Both the position numbers and the translations under genes were made by a program. Positions 1 to 6,474 of a stretch of DNA of 15,468 nt are shown here, piece after piece. Each line of letters opens with the position of its first letter. Position 1 is the stretch's first letter. The notes beneath the pieces are model-generated. The model ran no database searches, was not told the DNA's origin, and saw only the letters and a list, made by a program, of their open reading frames with translations. Location of the stretch: contig JAMPFS010000061.1 in the NCBI GenBank assembly GCA_023664325.1, positions 1 to 15,468 of the forward strand, read 5' to 3'. Origin of the DNA: Clostridium sp. GTDB lineage: Bacteria > Bacillota > Clostridia > Lachnospirales > Lachnospiraceae.

Positions 1-27
1 ATAATAGTCTGGTACGAATCAAGGAAG

Positions 28-36
28 TGTGGATAA
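28..36 (-). promoter_or_regulatory. Perfect-consensus DnaA box upstream of dnaA
   Basis: The + strand reads TGTGGATAA, the exact complement of the TTATCCACA consensus. It lies about 30 bp upstream of the dnaA -35 element, where a DnaA box usually serves dnaA autoregulation or forms part of a bipartite origin. Only 27 bp lie before it, so further boxes upstream cannot be seen. Confidence 0.75.
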
Positions 37-65
37 TTATGCGGAAACTCAAGATATATATTTTC

Positions 66-94
66 TTGAAAAAAAAAGGTTTTTATTGTATTAT
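66..94 (+). promoter_or_regulatory. dnaA promoter (sigma-A type)
   Basis: A -35 element TTGAAA (66-71) and a -10 element TATTAT (89-94) are separated by exactly 17 bp. The predicted transcription start is near 101, giving a leader of about 60 nt before the dnaA start chosen at 163. The spacer is an A-tract followed by a T-tract, which probably bends the DNA. Confidence 0.65.
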
Positions 95-116
95 TAAATA
101 GTATGCGTATGTCTAA

Positions 117-141
117 AAGCACCTGTATTTTTCAGGAGCTT
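117..141 (+). other. Small hairpin in the dnaA leader
   Basis: AAGC-A-CCTG (117-125) pairs with CAGG-A-GCTT (133-141), giving 8 bp interrupted by one A/A mismatch with a 7-nt loop. It ends 7 nt before the dnaA ribosome binding site (AGAAAGG, 147-153). It has no U-tract, so it is not a terminator; it could affect leader stability or translation. Confidence 0.4.
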
Positions 142-162
142 CCTATAGAAAGGATATATATT

Positions 163-1530
163 ATGAAAGAAACACTCATGAAACAATGGGACAATATTTT
201 AAACCTGTTAGAAATCGAATATGATGTATCTCACATGATGATTAATACATGGATACGCGCCCTTTCTATTAGAGAAGTAAATGATGACACGATCATACTC
301 GCTATGGACAAAAAACTTGGAAAGCGCGGAATTGAATTTATAGAAAAGAAAATGTATGATATTTATCTTCAATCTGCGATAGAAGCAACCCTTAATAAAC
401 CATATGAAATCATTTTTTGCGTGGAAGGCGAAGAAATTCCTGATAAAGAAAACGACGATTTTTCAATAGACGGACATGTAAAGATATCTTTGGAACGAAG
501 CAACTTAAACCCAAAATATACCTTTGACACTTTCGTTATCGGTGATAATAACCGACATGCACATGCAGCCTGTGTAGCTGTTGCAGAAGAACCTTCCTCC
601 GCATATAACCCATTATTTTTGTATGGCGGGGCAGGACTCGGTAAAACACATCTGATGCAGGCAATTGCCCATCACATTATTACACATAATCCGGATCTCA
701 AAGTATTATATGTAACCAGCGAAACATTTACCAATGAGGTAATTGATGCAATCCGTAATAACAAATCAGAAGAACTCCGTGATAAATACCGCCAGTTAGA
801 CGTATTGTTAATTGACGATATCCAGTTCGTTATTGGTAAGGATTCCACGCAGACAGAATTTTTTAATACCTTTAATGATTTATATAACTCTAATAAACAG
901 ATTATCATTTCCTCTGACAAACCTCCAAAAGAGATTGATACATTAGAGGAACGAATGAGAACCCGTTTGGAATGGGGTGTTCCGGTCGATATCCATGCGC
1001 CGGATTACGAGACGCGTATGGCAATCCTAAAACGAAAAGCCGAGACTTCCAATATCTCAATTTCCAATGATATTATGGATTATATTGCAGCAAATATTGT
1101 ATCAAATATCCGGGAATTGGAAGGCGCTCTTAATAAAATCAGTGTTTACACAAAATTAGATAACCATAAAGGGGAAATTACTGTGGAAGATGCTGCGGAA
1201 ATTTTAAAAGACCTGGTATCAAAAGAAAATCAGCAGGAAATTACGCCGGATTATATCACCCGCATTGTATCGGATCATATGAATGTTCCCTATAATGACA
1301 TTATTTCTTCCAAAAGAAGCCAGGATATAGCGACTGCAAGACAAATTGTAATGTATTTATGCAGAAAACATATTGAACATTATTCGCTAAAAGCAATTGG
1401 CGATGCTTTAGGCGGAAGAGACCACTCCACCATTATAAATGGTGTAAAGAAGATTACTGCATTAATAAAAAATGATTCCAATATGGCAGCTACCATTGAT
1501 ACGATTGAGAAAAAATTAGGTTTCAAATAA
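163..1530 (+). CDS. dnaA: Chromosomal replication initiator protein DnaA
   Basis: DnaA binds 9-bp DnaA boxes, oligomerises with ATP, melts oriC and recruits the helicase. The 455-residue protein has the family architecture: N-terminal helicase/regulator-binding domain (about 1-85), a short linker, the AAA+ domain (about 115-340) and the C-terminal DNA-binding domain (about 365-455). Visible motifs are Walker A GGAGLGKTH (155-163, Lys161), Walker B LLIDDIQF (Asp218-Asp219), sensor-1 SSD (250-252), a MRTRLEWG segment in the arginine-finger region, the sensor-2 helix RELEG from Arg317, and the signature GGRDHST (417-423). An in-frame ATG at 103 would add 20 residues unlike DnaA and would start almost at the transcription start, so ATG 163 with AGAAAGG 9 nt upstream was chosen. 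The signature reads HST where many DnaA proteins have HTT, a conservative change. Confidence 0.98.
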   Translation: MKETLMKQWDNILNLLEIEYDVSHMMINTWIRALSIREVNDDTIILAMDKKLGKRGIEFIEKKMYDIYLQSAIEATLNKPYEIIFCVEGEEIPDKENDDFSIDGHVKISLERSNLNPKYTFDTFVIGDNNRHAHAACVAVAEEPSSAYNPLFLYGGAGLGKTHLMQAIAHHIITHNPDLKVLYVTSETFTNEVIDAIRNNKSEELRDKYRQLDVLLIDDIQFVIGKDSTQTEFFNTFNDLYNSNKQIIISSDKPPKEIDTLEERMRTRLEWGVPVDIHAPDYETRMAILKRKAETSNISISNDIMDYIAANIVSNIRELEGALNKISVYTKLDNHKGEITVEDAAEILKDLVSKENQQEITPDYITRIVSDHMNVPYNDIISSKRSQDIATARQIVMYLCRKHIEHYSLKAIGDALGGRDHSTIINGVKKITALIKNDSNMAATIDTIEKKLGFK

Positions 1531-1884
1531 ATAACATATAAATAAATCTTTTAAAATGATACATAAGTTTTCCACATCACGAATGAAACATTAAGCTTTT
1601 TTATGTGGACAAACAGTTTATAGAATACAGAATACATGTGAATAAATACAAATAACTTTTCATTCACTCTTCACCCTCATTTTTTAAGATTCATAAATTA
1701 ACATTTTTTGAACCCTCTTTCAGAATCATTATGAAGGAGTTACACACATCATTTTTTATTGGTTTTAAAGGGTTGTGAAAACATTTAAACAAATTCACAT
1801 CCCCTACTACTAATACTACTGAAATAATATAATAATATTTGGAATGGAACATCTACCCATTTCCCTTGAAAGGAGTTTTACACA
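1531..1884. other. oriC: DnaA-box region between dnaA and dnaN
   Basis: This 354-bp non-coding gap is very AT-rich and holds several DnaA-box-like 9-mers. TTTTCCACA (1568-1576, +), the complement of TTGTCCACA (1604-1612, -) and the complement of TTATTCACA (1637-1645, -) each differ from TTATCCACA at one base. TTACACACA (1740-1748) and TTTTACACA (1876-1884, touching the dnaN start) differ at two. A weaker AAATTCACA (1791-1799, three mismatches) directly precedes the trio/unwinding segment. Location and content match a Firmicute chromosomal origin. No clear sigma-A promoter for dnaN is visible; a TATAAT (1828-1833) without a -35 partner sits inside the unwinding stretch. Confidence 0.85.
1804..1840 (+). 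other. DnaA-trio element and DNA-unwinding stretch
   Basis: After a C-rich spacer (1801-1804) the sequence runs in phased triplets CTA CTA CTA ATA CTA CTG (1804-1821), followed by 19 bp of pure A/T (1822-1840). This is the layout of the bacterial basal origin unwinding system, in which DnaA loads from double-stranded boxes onto 3'-[G/A]AT-5' trios of one strand to open the helix. The weak box AAATTCACA ends 4 bp before the first triplet. The assignment rests on pattern only. Confidence 0.7.
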
Positions 1885-2988
1885 ATGAAAATCAGTTGTC
1901 CAAAACAAGCTTTAATGAATGGCATTAATATTGTATCAAAAGCAGTATCTACAAAAAGCACAATGCCAAATCTTCAATGTATTTTAATTGAATCTTCTTT
2001 AAGTGAAATCCGCTTAATTGCCAATGATATTGAATTGGGAATTGAGACAATCATAGAAGGAACAATTAAAGAAGCCGGAAGAATCGCTTTAGATGCAAAG
2101 CTTTTCAGTGATATTATAAGAAAGCTTCCTGACAGTGAAGTTTTAATTGAAACAAACACAAATAATCAGGCGAATATCCGTTGTGAACGTTCTAAGTTTA
2201 ATATTCCGGGAACTTCTGGTGAGGACTTTAATTATCTTCCTGAGGTTGAGAAAAACAAATCTTTGACATTATCCCAGTTTACGTTAAAGGAAGTGATACG
2301 GCAGACGATTTTCAGTATTTCCGACCAGGAAAATACAAAAATAATGACCGGAGAGCTTTTTGAGGTAAGTGGCGATACCTTAAGGGTGGTATCCTTAGAT
2401 GGACACCGGATTTCGATCCGCAAAGTTACCCTGAAAGAGAGTTATGATGGAATAAAGGTCATTGTTCCGGGTAAAACATTAAATGATATCAGCAAAATAT
2501 TAACCGGTGGAGCAGAGGATGATATTCATATTTATGTGACAGACAAACATATATTATTTGAGTTCGATCAGACAAAAATGGTATCCCGTCTTTTAGATGG
2601 AGAATTTTATAAGATTGACCAGATGTTGTCAAATGAATATGAGACAAAATTTACAATTAACAAGAAAGAGTTTTTGGATTGTATTGACAGGGCTTCGCTG
2701 TTCATTAAAGAATCTGATAAGAAGCCGATCATATTAAATATGGATAATACCAACCTCTATTTGAAAATTGATTCTTCTTTTGGATCCATGAATGAAGAGA
2801 TTGAAATCAAAAAAGAAGGAAAAGATTTAATGATTGGTTTTAATCCAAAATTTTTAATGGATGCGCTTCGTGTCATTGATGAAGAAGAAGTTAATATTTA
2901 TATGATAAATGCAAAATCACCATGTTTTATCAGAAATGATGATAGCAGCTATATTTATTTGATTCTTCCGGTAAGCATTGCGGCTTAA
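1885..2988 (+). CDS. dnaN: DNA polymerase III beta subunit (sliding clamp)
   Basis: DnaN forms the dimeric ring that tethers DNA polymerase III and other replication and repair enzymes to DNA. The 367-residue length and three-domain fold (about 1-120, 125-245, 250-367) are standard. The N-terminus MKISCPKQALMNGINIVSKA, the central segment DTLRVVSLDGHRISIRKV and the C-terminal YIYLILPVSIAA, which contributes to the partner-binding cleft, are recognisable clamp segments. AAAGGAG (1869-1875) lies 9 nt upstream of the ATG. The gene is first after oriC, with yaaA starting 24 bp after its stop codon, so dnaN-yaaA (and probably recF) are co-transcribed. A DnaA-box-like TTTTACACA occupies the bases between ribosome binding site and start codon, so DnaA binding could affect its expression; that is inference. 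Confidence 0.98.
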   Translation: MKISCPKQALMNGINIVSKAVSTKSTMPNLQCILIESSLSEIRLIANDIELGIETIIEGTIKEAGRIALDAKLFSDIIRKLPDSEVLIETNTNNQANIRCERSKFNIPGTSGEDFNYLPEVEKNKSLTLSQFTLKEVIRQTIFSISDQENTKIMTGELFEVSGDTLRVVSLDGHRISIRKVTLKESYDGIKVIVPGKTLNDISKILTGGAEDDIHIYVTDKHILFEFDQTKMVSRLLDGEFYKIDQMLSNEYETKFTINKKEFLDCIDRASLFIKESDKKPIILNMDNTNLYLKIDSSFGSMNEEIEIKKEGKDLMIGFNPKFLMDALRVIDEEEVNIYMINAKSPCFIRNDDSSYIYLILPVSIAA

Positions 2989-3012
2989 GGTGTCAGAAAA
3001 GGATATGGTGTT

Positions 3013-3228
3013 ATGGAAGAATTAAAATTAAGGGAAAATGATGAATTTATTAATTTAAGCCAGTTGTTAAAGGCTATGAATCTGGTAGAGTCCGGAGCTA
3101 TGGCAAAAAATGTGATTGATGAAGGTCTTGTCAAAGTAGATGGCGAGGCGGAGTTTCGTTACCGCCGTAAACTCTATAACGGAATGATTGTAGAATTTCA
3201 AGGGGAACAGGTAAAAATTGTAAAATGA
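3013..3228 (+). CDS. yaaA: Small S4-domain RNA-binding protein (YaaA/RlbA type)
   Basis: A 71-residue protein that is essentially one S4 RNA-binding domain. The segment LSQLLKAMNLVESGAMAKNV followed by VKVDGEAEFRYRRKLYNGM is the typical S4 pattern, in which basic residues of an alpha-L motif bind structured RNA. In Bacillus and relatives the same small gene sits between dnaN and recF, and this position and length are the main reasons for the name. AAAGG (2997-3001) precedes the ATG by 11 nt. Its stop codon is part of a 10-bp inverted repeat that extends towards recF. Its molecular target is not established here; in the family a link to ribosomes or tRNA-like RNA is suspected. Confidence 0.92.
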   Translation: MEELKLRENDEFINLSQLLKAMNLVESGAMAKNVIDEGLVKVDGEAEFRYRRKLYNGMIVEFQGEQVKIVK

Positions 3229-3256
3229 TACCGTTCATAAACGAAAGGTATCATTT
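3223..3256 (+). other. 10-bp inverted repeat across the yaaA stop codon, before recF
   Basis: AAATGATACC (3223-3232) pairs perfectly with GGTATCATTT (3247-3256) around a 14-nt loop. The left arm contains the yaaA TGA stop (3226-3228), and the right arm ends 7 nt before the recF ribosome binding site AAGAAGG (3264-3270). The U-rich end is short (TTTATT), so it is at best a weak attenuator or an mRNA-stability or translation-coupling element. Confidence 0.6.
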
Positions 3257-3278
3257 ATTGTGTAAGAAGGAAACTGAT

Positions 3279-4370
3279 ATGTATATTAATTCATTGGAAT
3301 TAAGCCATTATAGGAATTATGAGAGTCTGTCGATAGAATTTGATTCTGGAACTACCATTTTATATGGAGATAATGCACAGGGAAAAACCAATATTTTAGA
3401 GGCAGTTTATATATCAGGAACTACAAAATCCCATCGGGGAACAAAGGATAGGGACATTATACAATTTGGGCAGGATGAAGCGCATGTCAGGCTTCATCTC
3501 ACAAAAAATGATGTAAAGCATCGCATTGATATGCATCTTCGCAAGAATAAAAATAAAGGTGTTGCAGTGGATGGGCAGAGTATCAAAAGAAGCGGGGAAT
3601 TATTTGGAATTATCCATATGATTTTCTTTTCTCCGGAGGATTTGTCCATCGTGAAAAACGGGCCGGCAGAGAGAAGAAGATTTATCAATTTAGAGCTTTG
3701 TCAGTTAAATAAGCTTTATTATTATAATTATGTGAATTACAATAAGGCATTAAATCAAAGAAACACTTTATTAAAACAGATTTATTTTAATAAAGATCTC
3801 ATAGATACCCTGGATATGTGGGATGAATATCTGATGGAATATGGAAAATGCCTGATGGAAGAAAGAGAGGCATTTATAGAGGAATTAAATGATATTGTAA
3901 AGGTAATTCATTCCCATTTAACCGGCAATAAAGAGACAATCCGAATTGGATATGAGAAAAATGTTTCAATTGAAGATTATGATATTGTGATGAAAAGCAA
4001 GAGAGAGATGGATTTAAAGTACCAGTCTACTCAAACAGGCCCGCACAGGGATGATATGTGTTTTTATATCAATGATATTGATGTCCGCAAATATGGTTCA
4101 CAGGGACAACAGCGGACAGCAGCGCTTTCCTTAAAGCTTGCCGAGATTGAGCTTGTCAAAAAAATAATACATGATTCTCCGGTTTTACTGTTAGATGATG
4201 TTATGAGTGAATTAGACAGCAGCCGGAAACATTTTCTTTTAGACAGTATCAGGGATATTCAGACAATTATAACCTGTACAGGTTATGATGATTTCATAAA
4301 ATCAAGACTGATGATTAATAAAATTTATAAGGTCACAGATGGTATGACAGAAGAAATGAACTTAGAATAA
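3279..4370 (+). CDS. recF: DNA replication and repair protein RecF
   Basis: RecF is an SMC/ABC-like ATPase that, with RecO and RecR, helps load RecA at gapped DNA. The 363-residue length is normal. It shows the N-terminal MYINSLELSHYRNY, Walker A GDNAQGKTN (30-38, Lys36), the ABC signature GSQGQQR (273-279) and Walker B LLLDDVMSELD (Asp306-Asp307, D-loop to 313). An ATG at 3225 overlaps the yaaA stop as ATGA and would add 18 residues, but they do not resemble RecF and have no ribosome binding site. ATG 3279 has AAGAAGG 8 nt upstream and begins the conserved sequence. It follows yaaA by 50 bp and is probably read from the dnaN transcript through the inverted repeat in that gap. Confidence 0.97.
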   Translation: MYINSLELSHYRNYESLSIEFDSGTTILYGDNAQGKTNILEAVYISGTTKSHRGTKDRDIIQFGQDEAHVRLHLTKNDVKHRIDMHLRKNKNKGVAVDGQSIKRSGELFGIIHMIFFSPEDLSIVKNGPAERRRFINLELCQLNKLYYYNYVNYNKALNQRNTLLKQIYFNKDLIDTLDMWDEYLMEYGKCLMEEREAFIEELNDIVKVIHSHLTGNKETIRIGYEKNVSIEDYDIVMKSKREMDLKYQSTQTGPHRDDMCFYINDIDVRKYGSQGQQRTAALSLKLAEIELVKKIIHDSPVLLLDDVMSELDSSRKHFLLDSIRDIQTIITCTGYDDFIKSRLMINKIYKVTDGMTEEMNLE

Positions 4371-4389
4371 AAACATGCAAAAATGTATA

Positions 4390-4403
4390 CAAACAAATGT
4401 TTG
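4390..4403. promoter_or_regulatory. Operator-like palindrome overlapping the gyrB -35 box
   Basis: CAAAC (4390-4394) and GTTTG (4399-4403) are perfect inverted half-sites separated by AAAT. The right half-site contributes the TTG of the -35 element at 4401-4406, so a bound protein would block RNA polymerase. The shape recalls the Gram-positive LexA box (GAAC-N4-GTTC) with A in place of G at the outer arm position, but the regulator is unknown. Confidence 0.35.
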
Positions 4404-4429
4404 ATATTTAAAATAAAATATAGTAAAAT
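4401..4429 (+). promoter_or_regulatory. gyrB promoter (sigma-A type)
   Basis: TTGATA (4401-4406) and TAAAAT (4424-4429) are separated by 17 bp, each matching the consensus at 5 of 6 positions. The predicted start near 4436 gives a leader of about 100 nt before gyrB. A weaker alternative is TTGAAC (4449-4454) with TAGATT (4471-4476). Confidence 0.6.
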
Positions 4430-4536
4430 ACAGTAATGTATATCATTTTTGAACTTTTAGCTATTGAGATTAGATTGTAATTTTTAAAGAAATGGAATCT
4501 TTGTAGTTATTAAGATTAATATTTAGGAGGAACAAA

Positions 4537-6459
4537 ATGGGTAAAAAAGACGAACAGGAATATGGAGCAGACCAGATTCAGATTTTAGAGGGTTTGGAAG
4601 CAGTCCGTAAAAGACCTGGTATGTATATTGGTACAACCTCTGAAAAGGGTTTACATCACTTGGTATATGAGATCGTAGATAATTCAGTAGATGAGGCATT
4701 AGCCGGTTTTTGCAGCGAAATTCATGTAACCATTAATAAGGATAACTCTGTAACGGTTTTGGATAATGGACGTGGCATCCCGACCGGTATTCAGGAAAAA
4801 GCAGGGATTCCGGCAGTAGATGTGGTATTTACTGTCCTTCATGCCGGCGGTAAGTTTGGAGGAGGGGGATATAAAGTCTCCGGTGGTCTTCATGGCGTAG
4901 GCGCATCCGTTGTAAATGCCCTGTCTTCCTGGTTGGATGTTGAGATTTACAGGGATGGCAAGATTCATCATCAAAGATATGAGCAGGGTAAGGTAGTAAA
5001 ACCATTAGAAGTTTTGGGAAATACAAGAAAACGTGGCACGAAGGTAACTTTTATGCCGGATGATTCCATTTTTGAAACTTTGGAATTTGATTTTGATACA
5101 CTGCGCACCCGTCTTCGTGAGATGGCATTTCTTACAAAAGGGCTCAAAATTATACTTTCAGATAAGCGCGCCGGAAAAGAAAAAGAAAGAGAATTTTTCT
5201 ATGAAGGCGGTATTATTGAATTTGTTGATTATATCAACCGTCATAAAGATCCGTTATATGATAAGGTTATTTACTGTGAAGGCGAGAAAGACGGCGTGTT
5301 GGTTGAAGTCGCTTTACAGCACAATAATTCTTACACAGAATCCGTATATACCTTTGTAAATAATATTGGAACGACAGAGGGCGGTACACATTTAACAGGT
5401 TTCCGGTCTGCGATTACAAAGGTATTTAATGATTATGCCCGTAATAACAAGATACTGAAGGATAGTGAAGATAATTTAACAGGTGATGATCTTCGTGAAG
5501 GACTTGCAGCAATTGTAAGTATTAAAATAACAGATCCACAGTTTGAAAGCCAGACAAAGATTAAACTTGGCAACTCGGAGGCAAGAACTGCGGTCGAGAG
5601 TGTGGTGACAGAACAGCTTACATATTTCCTGGAATTGAATCCGGGTGTGGCGAAGCCAATTGTAAATAAGGCAATTCAGGCACAGCGCGCGAGAATCGCA
5701 GCCCGAAAGGCAAGGGATGTTGCCCGCAAATCCACTTTGGACAGTTCTATGGCGCTGCCTGGAAAACTTGCTGACTGTACGGATAAGAATCCGGAAAATT
5801 GTGAGATATATATTGTAGAGGGAGATTCTGCCGGCGGTTCTGCAAAGACGGCGCGTTCCCGTGCAACACAGGCTATTTTGCCGCTTCGAGGTAAGATTTT
5901 AAATGTGGAGAAGGCGAGAATTGACCGTATTTTAGGCAATGAAGAGATCAAAGCGATGATTACTGCATTTGGCACAGGAATCCATGAGAATTTTGATATC
6001 AGCAAGCTTCGTTACCACAAGATTATTATTATGACCGATGCGGATGTGGATGGCGCGCATATTGCAACATTGATGCTGACATTTTTCTATCGTTTCATGC
6101 CGGAATTGATTCGCCAGGGGCATGTGTATCTGGCACAGCCGCCTTTATTTAAGTTAGAAAAGAACAAAAAGATATGGTATGCGTACAGTGATGAGGAATT
6201 GGATAATATACTCAAAGAAGTTGGTCGTGACCAGAATAATAAAATCCAGCGTTACAAAGGTCTTGGAGAAATGGATGCGGAACAGCTTTGGGATACAACA
6301 ATGGATCCGGAGCATCGGATTTTACTTCGTGTGGCAATCGAAGATGACAATGAATCGGAGATTGATTTGACATTTAATACCCTGATGGGTGACAAAGTAG
6401 AGCCGAGACGTGAATTTATTGAAGAAAATGCCAAGTTTGTAAAGAATCTGGATATTTAA
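4537..6459 (+). CDS. gyrB: DNA gyrase subunit B
   Basis: GyrB carries the ATPase and the TOPRIM metal site of gyrase, which introduces negative supercoils with GyrA. The 640-residue length is typical for a Gram-positive GyrB. Motifs in order: GHKL ATPase residues EIVDNSVDEALAG (from Glu45), DNGRGIP (Asp76-Pro82) and GGLHGVGASVVNALS (from Gly116); the transducer domain; TOPRIM EGDSAGGSAK (Glu428-Lys437) with the metal-binding TDADVDG (500-506); and the C-terminal YKGLGEMDAEQLW GyrA-contact region. The PLRGKILN segment has Arg where the Escherichia coli protein has Lys447, as is usual in Gram-positives. AGGAGG (4525-4530) lies 6 nt before the ATG. Only 15 bp separate it from gyrA. It is taken as GyrB rather than ParE because gyrA follows it and because of its place beside recF. 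Confidence 0.98.
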   Translation: MGKKDEQEYGADQIQILEGLEAVRKRPGMYIGTTSEKGLHHLVYEIVDNSVDEALAGFCSEIHVTINKDNSVTVLDNGRGIPTGIQEKAGIPAVDVVFTVLHAGGKFGGGGYKVSGGLHGVGASVVNALSSWLDVEIYRDGKIHHQRYEQGKVVKPLEVLGNTRKRGTKVTFMPDDSIFETLEFDFDTLRTRLREMAFLTKGLKIILSDKRAGKEKEREFFYEGGIIEFVDYINRHKDPLYDKVIYCEGEKDGVLVEVALQHNNSYTESVYTFVNNIGTTEGGTHLTGFRSAITKVFNDYARNNKILKDSEDNLTGDDLREGLAAIVSIKITDPQFESQTKIKLGNSEARTAVESVVTEQLTYFLELNPGVAKPIVNKAIQAQRARIAARKARDVARKSTLDSSMALPGKLADCTDKNPENCEIYIVEGDSAGGSAKTARSRATQAILPLRGKILNVEKARIDRILGNEEIKAMITAFGTGIHENFDISKLRYHKIIIMTDADVDGAHIATLMLTFFYRFMPELIRQGHVYLAQPPLFKLEKNKKIWYAYSDEELDNILKEVGRDQNNKIQRYKGLGEMDAEQLWDTTMDPEHRILLRVAIEDDNESEIDLTFNTLMGDKVEPRREFIEENAKFVKNLDI

Positions 6460-6474
6460 AATAAGGAGTACAGA

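Noticed and set aside
3225..3278. Upstream ATG for recF overlapping the yaaA stop
   Set aside because: It adds 18 residues not seen in RecF, has no ribosome binding site, and ATG 3279 starts the conserved N-terminus with AAGAAGG 8 nt upstream.
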